NCBI GenBank assembly: GCA_964468655.1 | Contig: CAYXUG010000019.1 | Span: 1 to 33,943, forward strand | DNA length: 33,943 nucleotides | Direction of reading: 5' to 3' | DNA from: CAYXUG01 sp964468655 | Lineage (GTDB): Bacteria; Fidelibacterota; Marinisomatia; Marinisomatales; CAYXUG01 | Program-made: the position numbers and the translations under genes | The notes under the pieces: model-generated | Database searches by the model: none | The model's input: only the letters and a program-made list of their open reading frames with translations | What the model was told of the DNA's origin: nothing | Shown: positions 9,709 through 17,170 of the stretch, piece by piece | Layout of the letters: every line of letters begins with the position of its first letter | How positions within the stretch are numbered: the stretch's first letter is position 1

Positions 9709-9870
9709 TTCAGTAAAATCATCTTTCTGATTTTAAAAGTATTCTTCTTGAATTGCTCTCGCTATAAAGTCTTCAGGTAGTGAAGTTTTATGCCCATTAA
9801 AATTAAATACCAAGTTGCTGCCGCCAAACAAACAGAGTGGAGAAATAACGATGATTATGAGTTTATTCAA
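9709..9870 (-). pseudogene. Remnant of a T9SS tail behind a short signal-like frame
   Basis: The gap between the two lipoprotein paralogues contains a minus-strand frame from a TTG at 9870 to a TAA at 9733. It begins MNKLIIIVISPLCLFGG and continues to SLPEDFIARAIQEEYF. A neighbouring frame continues as KIRKMILLK with a TGA that overlaps the ATG at 9708. Joined by one frameshift, the end reads IARAIQEEYF-KIRKMILLK, the usual close of a T9SS sorting domain. This looks like a secreted gene reduced to a few dozen codons, though the first half could be chance. A separate good Shine-Dalgarno (AAGGAGGAGA) before an ATG near 9933 opens only a 17-codon frame. Confidence 0.4.
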
Positions 9871-9967
9871 TTCTAAATCCTCTTGCTATTATTGCAATTG
9901 CTCATTGCTCTTAATACTCCAGTCATGGTTCTCTCCTCCTTCAGTTATACATCTGTTTGATTTCTTT

Positions 9968-11091
9968 TCAACGGTATCCCCTAATAACAAAACCTTGCCA
10001 AGTATCATAAATGATTCCAACGGCTACCATTATCTCGAACGTAGCCGAAATCCCATAAATCGTCCCCATATCAGGGAACTGATAGCCTTGGAACGTTGAG
10101 CCGTTATAGTGCCACATTCTCGTAAAGTGACCTGCGTAATAAAAATCATTGTGACTGTTGCCGGAAACAACCTCTAATTCAGACGTTGGATCGGAAGTCT
10201 CCCCATACCAGAAACATTCCCCTTGAGTATCCTTTGAACAGCGGTACAATCCCGCTTGTGTCACAACCCACAGACTGTCGGGGTCATCGGTATAGACCCC
10301 CCGGATGCGCCCATTTATTCCGTCGTGATAATCTTCCACAAAATCATCTCCTTCCAAGACCTTCGTTAAAGTTGTCCCATCATAGTGCAAGAGAACCGTT
10401 ATCACTTCGTCTTCCCTGTACCCGCTCGCTGATCCACACGTTGTCGGGTCCTGTCCCTGTGATGGAGTTTAGGTCAACCTCCGTCCCGCTCTCCATCTTA
10501 ACGAAGTTAAGCCCGTCGTAGTGGACAATGGAACCATTTCCCCCGACAAAATACACGTTGTTTGAAGATGTACCCCAAATAGCATTAATAATAAACCCCC
10601 CTGGATAATCATCAATAGCTGGTGTGAATTTATAATACGTTTCTCCGTTATAATAAATAGGCAAAGACCCAAATCCAAACCATATTGCATTTTCCGAAAA
10701 GCTATAAATAGATTGGATACTTAAAAAAACACCTGAAGGGGGGGGGTGCAATTCTAATCAGCTCCCACTCACCTCCATTCCAGTGTGCTGCATTGAACTT
10801 TCCGCTATCGTCTTCGATTTCTCCTACCACCCACACATTGTTCTCATCAATAATGGCCACGTCATAAAGCCAGTTAGACCCATCTGGGCTACCCAGCGTA
10901 TCAATCTCCCACACAAAGTTGTGGCTCGTAGTATCGAGGCAGCAGTCAGTAGAATCTGAACCGCAAATGTGGTAACCATCGGGGCATTCGATTGGGTCGT
11001 CCGGAGGTGAGTCGGGGTCTTGTTGGCAGGTAGTGAAAAAGATAACCAAAATAATAGATGAAGTAGTCAGATATTTACTTTTTTTTATCAT
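9968..11091 (-). pseudogene. Second lipoprotein paralogue, two frameshifts (one at C9)
   Basis: This tandem copy of the neighbouring lipoprotein is split over three frames. It starts at 11091 with MIKKSKYLTTSSIILVIFFTTC, a signal peptide with lipobox Cys22. It then carries DTTSHNFVWEIDTLG and HWNGGEWELIRIAPPP, and meets a run of nine C (plus-strand G at 10738-10746) that shifts the frame. The next part, SGVFLSIQSIYSFSENAIW through MESGTEVDLNSITGTGPDNVW, is lost at a second shift near 10421-10433. The remainder GYREDEVITVLLHYDG runs to a stop at 9968. Removing one base at each site gives 374 codons including the stop, close to the 379 codons of its paralogue, so both lesions look like single-base insertions. 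It may be a decaying copy, a phase-variable gene, or a consensus error. Confidence 0.8.
10738..10746. repeat. Homopolymer G9/C9 tract in a lipoprotein gene
   Basis: Nine consecutive G on the plus strand (C on the coding strand) lie about 115 codons into the lipoprotein gene. With nine C the frame ends shortly after, at 10702. With eight C it would continue as APPPSGVFLS in the paralogous frame. Runs like this slip during replication and are the usual basis of phase variation. They are also hard to sequence exactly. Confidence 0.85.
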
Positions 11092-11106
11092 AAAAGTTGG
11101 AACACA

Positions 11107-11541
11107 TTATTTGTTATTACCTTTTTGGTTCGATAACGAATGATAAAACGAATCCAGAATCCCATTCACAAATCCGCCGCTTTCCGCAGTACTGTATTTT
11201 TTTGCAATTTCCACCCCTTCCGTAATGGATACCTTCGGAGGAACATTTTTCATATATTGCATTTCCACAATCATTATTTGAAGCACAAGACGGTCAATAA
11301 GGGCGATTCTTTCATAGTCCCAGTTTTCCAGTCTTGAAATTATTTCATCTGTTGCCCACGATTGATGTTCTACTGTAATTGTAAACAGTTTTTTCACATA
11401 ATCCTCAACATCTGTTTCTATTTCAAATGTGTTTTTAAGATCTGTGATAATTTTATTACAGGGTTCACCACTGCATTCACGGGCATACAGAGCCATCAAT
11501 ACCAATTCCCGGGCATAGCGTCTGTCTTGAGCTTTGGTCAT
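11107..11541 (-). CDS. nusB: NusB transcription antitermination factor
   Basis: At 144 residues this matches the usual NusB length. NusB is a small all-helical RNA-binding protein that pairs with NusE (S10) on boxA to keep RNA polymerase going through rRNA operons. Family marks are RRYARELVLMALYA near the start (residues 7-20), IDRLVLQIMIVEM in the middle and the conserved close VPPKVSITEGVEIAKKYS followed by ESGGFVNGILD. It is the last housekeeping gene of the run from phoH, 84 bases downstream of ilvE. No clear Shine-Dalgarno sequence precedes the ATG at 11541. In many bacteria nusB sits with ribH; here it does not. Confidence 0.93.
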   Translation of the reverse strand: MTKAQDRRYARELVLMALYARECSGEPCNKIITDLKNTFEIETDVEDYVKKLFTITVEHQSWATDEIISRLENWDYERIALIDRLVLQIMIVEMQYMKNVPPKVSITEGVEIAKKYSTAESGGFVNGILDSFYHSLSNQKGNNK

Positions 11542-11625
11542 TCGAAACTTTAATTTAGACCGTAATCCGGATTAATGCAAAAAATTGTACATCATCTAAT
11601 TAAGGTAAGAGGAACTACAACATTG

Positions 11626-12678
11626 TTAGAGTAATGGATAAACCCACCCATAAGGATCATCACATTCCTCACGCTGGATGGCGAGAATTTTGGATCTTAG
11701 TTTTTTTGTTAATGGACCCATTTCACCATCTTGAATCTGGGACCGGCCATCGTCAGTATCAATTTTTCCAATGGGTGTTACGACAACAGCTGTTCCGGTG
11801 CAGAATACTTCGTCTGCGTTCAAAACTTCATTTACTGTCAAATCACCCTCTTCCACAGTTATCCCAAATTCATTTTCACAAAGATATATGACTGAATTTC
11901 GTGTGACTCCCGGTAGAATTGAACCACAGAGACGCGGTGTTTTCAACACATTACCTTTAAATACAAACAGGTTAGCAGACCCTACTTCTTCCACATTATT
12001 TTCGTTTGCTGCATTCAGGTAGATGACTTCGTCGTAACCCCTTTCCTTTGCCAGTTTTTGAGGATACAGGGATGAGGCATAGTTCCCGATGGCTTTTGCA
12101 TTCCCGGTTCCCTTTGGTGCGGCACGATGGAAATATTTTGTAATTTTCAAATAAAGAGGTTTAATGTCACTTTTGAAATAGGGACCCACAGGAGAAACAT
12201 AAATTAAAAAGGTATAGGAAGGCGCCGGCTTTACGCCAAGGACCGCTCCTGATCCTAAGAGAAGAGGCCTGATATAAAGACTCCCTTTACCAACAGGCGG
12301 GATGTAATCTTCGTTATCTCTTACAACGTCTTCCACTGCGTGAAGGAACAGCTCTTTAGGTACCGCCGGCATGCAGAGCCGCTCTGCAGAATTATACATT
12401 CTTTTTGCATTCATGTCAGGACGGAAGATAACTACCCTGTCCTTTATGGTGTGGAATGCTTTCATTCCTTCAAATACTCCCTGACCGTAATTCAGCACGC
12501 CGGCTGCCGGTGAAAGACTGAGATTGCCATACGGAACTAAATCACCCCTTTGCCACTCTTCTCCCATATTGCTCGTTGCTACATACATACTTCTGGTGGG
12601 AGTAATGCTGAAAGTTAACTCATCCCAATTCATTTTATCGGTTATTTCTGTTTCCATTGTGTCCTCTAATATTTCCAT
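11626..12678 (-). CDS. ilvE: Branched-chain amino acid aminotransferase
   Basis: A 350-residue fold-type IV PLP enzyme that transfers amino groups between Leu/Ile/Val and 2-oxoglutarate. The length and motifs fit the longer BCAT class also found in eukaryotes, rather than the ~309-residue E. coli IlvE. GVLNYGQGVFEGMKAF lies near residues 60-75. The PLP lysine is K195 in GTGNAKAIGNYASS, and the cofactor-binding stretch EEVGSANLFVF and the late GTAVVVTPIG are present. The ATG at 12678 has a strong AGGAGG within the last codons of the preceding acyl-CoA dehydrogenase gene, one base apart, so translation is coupled. With the thiolase and dehydrogenase next door it may serve branched-chain amino acid breakdown as well as synthesis; that link is inference. 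Confidence 0.93.
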   Translation of the reverse strand: MEILEDTMETEITDKMNWDELTFSITPTRSMYVATSNMGEEWQRGDLVPYGNLSLSPAAGVLNYGQGVFEGMKAFHTIKDRVVIFRPDMNAKRMYNSAERLCMPAVPKELFLHAVEDVVRDNEDYIPPVGKGSLYIRPLLLGSGAVLGVKPAPSYTFLIYVSPVGPYFKSDIKPLYLKITKYFHRAAPKGTGNAKAIGNYASSLYPQKLAKERGYDEVIYLNAANENNVEEVGSANLFVFKGNVLKTPRLCGSILPGVTRNSVIYLCENEFGITVEEGDLTVNEVLNADEVFCTGTAVVVTPIGKIDTDDGRSQIQDGEMGPLTKKLRSKILAIQREECDDPYGWVYPLL

Positions 12679-12679
12679 T

Positions 12680-13819
12680 TTATCCTCCTAATATTGATCT
12701 TGCAATGACAAGTTGTTGAATCTCTGATGTTCCCTCATATATCTGAGTAATTTTTGCATCACGCATGAGACGTTCTACGCCGTACTCATGCATGTAGCCA
12801 TATCCGCCGAAAATTTGAACACATTCTGTCGCCGCTGACATGGCAACTTTTGAAGCATACCATTTTGCCATTGCCGAAGCTTGTGAATATGATTTTTTGT
12901 TATCCTTGAGCCAGGCAGCATTATGCGTTAATAATCTTGCAGCTTCAATTTCTGTTGCCATGGTGGCTATCTTTTCCCGAATTGCGCCGAAACTGCCAAT
13001 GGACTTTCCGAATTGTTTTCGTTCATTTGCATACTTGACCGATTCATCCAGAGCTGCCTGGGCAATTCCCAGCGCTTGGGAGGCAATTCCGATTCTGCCG
13101 CCGTCCAGCGTTTTCATGGCAATTTTGAATCCGTCTCCCTCATTTGCAATTCTGTTTTCAATGGGAATTTGACAATTATCAAAATACAATTCGCACGTGT
13201 CCGATCCCCTGATTCCGAGTTTATTTTCTTTCTTTCCTGTTGAAAATCCGTCGACTCCTTTTTCAATTATAAATGCTGAAATCCCCTTGTGACCAACTTT
13301 TTTTTCGGTTACTAAAAAGGCAATCACAACATGGGAAGAAATTCCATTTGTTACCCAGTTTTTCGTTCCATTAATGGTGTATGACTCTCCGTTTTTATCC
13401 GCAAAGCACCGAAGATTGGATGCATCCGAACCCGCCTGCGGTTCACTCAGGGAAAAGGCACCGAGCATGTCACCTTCAGCAAGTTTGGTGAGGTATTGTG
13501 ATTTTTGAGAATCATTCCCCCAATCCAGCAACAGTTGGCAAACAAGCGAATTGTTCACAGACATTATCACTCCCGCAGACGCATCCACCCGGGAAATTTC
13601 TTCCATGGCAAGTGAATAGCTTACTGAGTCAAGTCCCGCGCCGCCCCATTCTTCCGGCACCATCATTCCCATGAATCCAAGTTCCGCCATCTTTTCCACC
13701 TGTTCCTTAGGAAAAATCATTTTATCATCCCTCTTTAAAACACCGGGACGGAGATATTCCTCAGCAAAATCCCGTACTGTCTGCCGAGTTAACATTTGCT
13801 CATTTGTGTGTTCAAACAT
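12680..13819 (-). CDS. Acyl-CoA dehydrogenase (short-chain type)
   Basis: A 379-residue FAD flavoprotein that introduces the alpha-beta double bond into an acyl-CoA and passes electrons to ETF. The ordered signatures are AFSLSEPQAGSDASNL (FAD/substrate loop), NGTKNWVTNG, YANERKQFGKSIGSF, FGGYGYMHEYGVERLMRD and the catalytic base in IYEGTSEIQ (Glu near 362, the position used by short- and medium-chain enzymes, not by isovaleryl-CoA dehydrogenase). Butyryl-CoA or 2-methyl-branched acyl-CoA are likely substrates, but the exact chain length cannot be read from sequence. It is three bases downstream of the thiolase and one base upstream of ilvE, so it is part of one operon. Confidence 0.93.
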   Translation of the reverse strand: MFEHTNEQMLTRQTVRDFAEEYLRPGVLKRDDKMIFPKEQVEKMAELGFMGMMVPEEWGGAGLDSVSYSLAMEEISRVDASAGVIMSVNNSLVCQLLLDWGNDSQKSQYLTKLAEGDMLGAFSLSEPQAGSDASNLRCFADKNGESYTINGTKNWVTNGISSHVVIAFLVTEKKVGHKGISAFIIEKGVDGFSTGKKENKLGIRGSDTCELYFDNCQIPIENRIANEGDGFKIAMKTLDGGRIGIASQALGIAQAALDESVKYANERKQFGKSIGSFGAIREKIATMATEIEAARLLTHNAAWLKDNKKSYSQASAMAKWYASKVAMSAATECVQIFGGYGYMHEYGVERLMRDAKITQIYEGTSEIQQLVIARSILGG

Positions 13820-13822
13820 CGT

Positions 13823-15001
13823 TTAATTTCTCTCAATAATAACCGCAGAAGCTTCACCGCCAGCGATACAAATGGTAGCGCATCCATGTTTTGCATCACG
13901 GATTTTCATGGCATTCAGGAGTGTAACCAGAATCCGCGCTCCGCTGGCGCCAATGGGATGCCCAAGGGCAACAGCTCCGCCATAAATATTCACCTTATTG
14001 TAACTTAAATCAAGCTCTTTCATCACAGATAGGACAACCGTGGAAAATGCTTCATTTATTTCAAACAAATCAATATCGGATTTAGTCAATTCTGCTTTTT
14101 GCAGCACGTGTTGGACCGCCTTAACGGGAGCTGTTGTAAACCATTCGGGGTCCTGCGCAGCGGATGCTTGAGCTACAATGGTAAATTCAAAATTCACTCC
14201 CAATTCATCTGCTTTTTTTTTACTCATTAAGACTAGCGCAGCAGCGCCGTCATTAATTTTTGATGCATTGGCCGCTGTTACAGTCCCGTTCTTTTCAAAC
14301 GCCGGTTTTAAAGTTGTCATTTTATCAAAATTTGCTTTTTGGGGTTCTTCATCCTCAGCTATTATTGATCTATTTCCTTTTCTATTTTCAATTTCTACTC
14401 CAACAATTTCCTGTTTGAAGATGCCGTTATTTTTCGCATTTTGAGCGCGGGTGTAGGATTCTCTCGCAAACGTATCCTGATCATCCCGTGAGAATTTGTA
14501 TTTTGCGGCACACAGTTCAGCGCAATTACCCATGTGTTTATCATTATAGACATCCCACAGACCGTCCAAAATAACGCTGTCCTGCAACTTTTGGTGCCCT
14601 AACCGGAATCCGCTTCTTCCTTTAAGAACAAGATAAGGTGCAAGACTCATATTTTCCATACCGCCGGCAACGATCACTTCCGCATCGCCCGTTTGAATTG
14701 CCTGGGTCCCGAGCATAACAGCTTTCAGTCCTGAACCGCACATTTTATTAATGGTCAAACATTCCACTGAATCCGGGAGTCCTGCGTAAAGTGCTGCCTG
14801 TCTTGCAGGCGCCTGCCCCAAACCAGCGCTCAACACATTTCCCATGATCACTTCATCAACATCATTACCGGAAATTTGGGCTGATTCCAAAGCTGCGCTT
14901 ATGGCGGTTTTACCTAATTCAGATGCCGGGATATTACTCAGCACGCCCTGAAACGCCCCGATGGGAGTTCGTTTATATCCTGCGATAACCACAGAGTTCA
15001 T
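13823..15001 (-). CDS. Acetyl-CoA C-acetyltransferase (thiolase)
   Basis: A 392-residue thiolase of the AtoB/PhaA class, which joins two acetyl-CoA or cleaves acetoacetyl-CoA. The catalytic set is visible: Cys88 in NKMCGSG, NEAF near 315, His348 in GGAVALGHPIGASG and Cys378 in CIAGG. Most relatives read CIGGGMG at the last block. Here it is CIAGGEAS, leaving the cysteine but altering the glycine loop around it. The start codon follows the phoH stop with no gap (TAAATG), with only a weak GGTGG upstream, so coupling to phoH translation is likely. With the acyl-CoA dehydrogenase it provides two steps of beta-oxidation or the end of isoleucine breakdown. Confidence 0.93.
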   Translation of the reverse strand: MNSVVIAGYKRTPIGAFQGVLSNIPASELGKTAISAALESAQISGNDVDEVIMGNVLSAGLGQAPARQAALYAGLPDSVECLTINKMCGSGLKAVMLGTQAIQTGDAEVIVAGGMENMSLAPYLVLKGRSGFRLGHQKLQDSVILDGLWDVYNDKHMGNCAELCAAKYKFSRDDQDTFARESYTRAQNAKNNGIFKQEIVGVEIENRKGNRSIIAEDEEPQKANFDKMTTLKPAFEKNGTVTAANASKINDGAAALVLMSKKKADELGVNFEFTIVAQASAAQDPEWFTTAPVKAVQHVLQKAELTKSDIDLFEINEAFSTVVLSVMKELDLSYNKVNIYGGAVALGHPIGASGARILVTLLNAMKIRDAKHGCATICIAGGEASAVIIERN

Positions 15002-15961
15002 TTAATCTTTTCCACCTTTTTCACCGTTATTTTCATCACTGTACGCTTTTATGATATTCTTCACCAGCCGGTGACGGACCACATCATTTTCAGTAAAATA
15101 GACAAATCCGATTCCATCAATATTTCTTAAAATTCGTTCTGCCTGAAGCAGTCCGGATTCTTCTTTGGAAGGTAGATCAATTTGAGTGACATCGCCATTT
15201 ATAATTGCCCGGGAATTTGGTCCCAAGCGGGTGAGAAACATCTTCATCTGAGTTGTTGAGCAGTTCTGAGCTTCATCAAGAATGACAAATGCATTACTTA
15301 AAGTCCGCCCCCGCATATAGGCAAGCGGAATCACTTCAATCTGTTTTTTTGAAGTTAACGATTTTAATGTTACGGTAGGCAGCATATCATGGAGAGCATC
15401 GTAGAGCGGTGCCAGGTAGGGATCAATTTTTTCTCTTAAATCGCCGGGGAGAAACCCGAGACGTTCCCCTGCCTCCACTGCTGGTCTCGAAAGAATAATC
15501 CGCTTCACTTCCCTGTTTTTGTAGGCAGCAAGCGCAAAAGCAACAGCAAGATAGGTCTTCCCCGTTCCAGCTGGTCCAATAGCAAAATTGAATTCGCTTT
15601 CTTTGCTCATTTTAAAAAACCGCCTCTGACCTTCCGTCCGGGTTGTAACGGCACCATCCTTTGTGTAAAGAATTACAGATTCCTGCCCGTTTTTGGAACC
15701 ATGTTCACCTTCCGAAACTAATGCAATCAGGGATTTAACATCCGATTCATTCAAGTGGTTTTTTCTGGTGTAGGTTTTCATCATTTCCTGCAGGATTTCT
15801 TCCACTAGGTTAATTTCTAATTTTTTCCCTTCCAGATGAACGGTGGTACCTCTGAGAAGAATTTTACAGCTGAATGCAGATTCAATCAATCGAAGGTTAC
15901 TGTCCCCAGCTCCGGTTATTCCTACCGGATCTGTAACTTGCAGGTCAACTGTTTTTTTCAT
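15002..15961 (-). CDS. phoH: PhoH-family ATPase (YbeZ/PhoH2-like)
   Basis: A 319-residue member of the PhoH family, ATPases linked to RNA metabolism and often found next to ybeY. The N-terminal 120 residues form the small KH-like part. The ATPase part has Walker A GPAGTGKT at 129-136, RPAVEAGERLGFLPGDL, and Walker B FVILDEAQNCS near 225-236, followed by TRLGPNSRAIINGDVTQIDLP. It is the first gene of the phoH-thiolase-dehydrogenase-ilvE run, and no ybeY follows. The ATG at 15961 lacks a clear Shine-Dalgarno. The 204-base region to the divergent gene at 16166 should hold promoters for both directions. The family is certain; the physiological role is not. Confidence 0.93.
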   Translation of the reverse strand: MKKTVDLQVTDPVGITGAGDSNLRLIESAFSCKILLRGTTVHLEGKKLEINLVEEILQEMMKTYTRKNHLNESDVKSLIALVSEGEHGSKNGQESVILYTKDGAVTTRTEGQRRFFKMSKESEFNFAIGPAGTGKTYLAVAFALAAYKNREVKRIILSRPAVEAGERLGFLPGDLREKIDPYLAPLYDALHDMLPTVTLKSLTSKKQIEVIPLAYMRGRTLSNAFVILDEAQNCSTTQMKMFLTRLGPNSRAIINGDVTQIDLPSKEESGLLQAERILRNIDGIGFVYFTENDVVRHRLVKNIIKAYSDENNGEKGGKD

Positions 15962-16165
15962 TTCTTGGTTTCAAGTTTAAAAGCAGACTTAATACTAAAT
16001 TTTAATCCTAAAATGTTGTGGAGGAAAATCGATTACAAATAATAAATATATGGTGTAAAGCACAAGCGAAAGTAAACAAATTGCAGTATGATAATCAAGG
16101 TGATTCAAATGCAGTTTCAGAACATCTTTTTTCTGTTAAAAAGGTTTACGTAAATTTGAACCACT
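15962..16165. promoter_or_regulatory. Divergent intergenic region, phoH and DUF2953 gene
   Basis: This 204-base AT-rich spacer separates two divergent transcription units and must hold a promoter for each. I do not see a convincing pair of -35/-10 boxes to name, nor an inverted repeat, and no RNA gene is evident. An open frame crossing it on the plus strand has no Shine-Dalgarno or family features. Confidence 0.4.
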
Positions 16166-16744
16166 ATGGTTATTGTAATATCAATCGTCCTGTTCATTTT
16201 ACTGGTTATGATCTCAGTATTTTATTTCACGCAAAGAATTTTTATTCAGGGGAAATTCACCCAGAAAGATAATCGATTTGACTATTCCGTTATTGTAACC
16301 TTCGGCAGCAGAAAAAATGGAATTGGAGTAGCGGTCATCAATGGGAATCGTTGTTTTATAATAGGAATTAGAAATGATCCTAAAATCAAATTTACATTTT
16401 CAAATAAAGATAAGCTTAAAAAGAAAAGGCCGTTTTCAATAGATAGAAGTATTGCTGCTAATTTTCAAACGTTGAAAAAATATTTCAACATTCAAAAAGG
16501 AATCATCTGTGAGGAGCTGCGCTTTGGGGGTGAATTCGGACTAAATAATCCCGCCGCCACGGGGATGATTTATGGCGGACTAATTTCAATGATTAATCTT
16601 CTTCCAGCAACCAACATAAGGTGCAGCTTAACACCCAATTTTTCAGAAAAAATTATTAACGTGTCTGTTGATTCAATGATTAAATGTAAACCAATTCAAT
16701 TGATTAGGCAGTTCAGAAAAATGTCATCACAAAAAACAATTTAA
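16166..16744 (+). CDS. DUF2953-like membrane protein (YtfI-like)
   Basis: A 192-residue protein with one N-terminal transmembrane helix (MVIVISIVLFILLVMISVFY, residues 1-20), followed by a soluble domain that can be lined up by eye with DUF2953. It has an early beta strand pair (DYSVIVTFGSRK...), a basic stretch KDKLKKKRPF, and late blocks FGGEFGLNNPAATGMIYGGL and SLTPNFSEKIINVSV. The late blocks are typical of the family (GTGDPALTGxxxGxL, then P-x-F). In Bacillus the DUF2953 gene ytfI precedes ytfJ (gerW), the same order as here, where the GerW-like gene starts 10 bases downstream. An in-frame TGA at 16157-16159 limits the start to 16166 or later. No Shine-Dalgarno is visible. Function unknown. 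Confidence 0.72.
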   Translation: MVIVISIVLFILLVMISVFYFTQRIFIQGKFTQKDNRFDYSVIVTFGSRKNGIGVAVINGNRCFIIGIRNDPKIKFTFSNKDKLKKKRPFSIDRSIAANFQTLKKYFNIQKGIICEELRFGGEFGLNNPAATGMIYGGLISMINLLPATNIRCSLTPNFSEKIINVSVDSMIKCKPIQLIRQFRKMSSQKTI

Positions 16745-16754
16745 GGGAGGAAAT

Positions 16755-17132
16755 ATGTCAGTATCAGATTTAATAACAAGTGTCCTGTCAGAATTAGATA
16801 GCGTCATGAAAACCCGCACAGTGGTTGGTGACCCCATATCAGCCGGAGAGTTTACGATTATACCGGTATCCAAGGTCAGTTTCGGATTTGGCGCCGGCGC
16901 GGGAGGAGGTGAAAAGGAACAGCGTGGCGGGTCCGGTGAAGGTATCGGCGGCGGATGGACAATTGAACCTATTTCATTCTTTGTGATTGGTAAGGATGGC
17001 GCCAAAATGTATTCGGTACAGAGTGAAGAATCCATGACAGAAAAACTTATCGACCTTGCGCCAAAAGTTGTGGAAAAAGTAAAGGAATTTGTTGAAAACC
17101 GGGAAGGTGGTGATTCTGGGGATGATGTTTAG
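16755..17132 (+). CDS. GerW/YtfJ-like protein
   Basis: A 125-residue protein matching the GerW (YtfJ) family: an N-terminal helix SDLITSVLSELDSVMKTRTV, then VVGDPISAGEFTIIPVSKVSFGFG, a glycine-rich centre (GAGAGGGEKEQRGGSGEGIGGG), and WTIEPISFFVIGKDG. The C-terminal amphipathic helix is LIDLAPKVVEKVKEFV. In Bacillus GerW is needed for spore germination, but homologues occur in non-sporulating bacteria and archaea with unknown roles. A strong GGGAGG lies 6 bases before the ATG. It forms a two-gene unit with the DUF2953-like gene. There is no signal peptide. Nothing else in this window points to sporulation, and LptD and T9SS genes argue against it. Confidence 0.88.
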   Translation: MSVSDLITSVLSELDSVMKTRTVVGDPISAGEFTIIPVSKVSFGFGAGAGGGEKEQRGGSGEGIGGGWTIEPISFFVIGKDGAKMYSVQSEESMTEKLIDLAPKVVEKVKEFVENREGGDSGDDV

Positions 17133-17170
17133 ACGTTAGACGCTTTACGTTTTACGAATTACGTTTTAAA
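17133..17170. repeat. Short TTACGTTTTACG-type repeat between converging genes
   Basis: The 38-base gap between two converging genes is filled by near-repeats of ACGTT and TTACG. It includes TTACGTTTTACG at 17145-17156, whose reverse complement CGTAAAACGTAA recurs at 26561-26572. It may serve as a bidirectional end of transcription or be a small dispersed repeat. No classical GC-rich hairpin with T-run is present. Confidence 0.45.

Noticed and set aside
16018..16272. Plus-strand open frame overlapping the DUF2953 gene start
   Set aside because: No family features, and it runs out of frame through a gene with recognisable family blocks.
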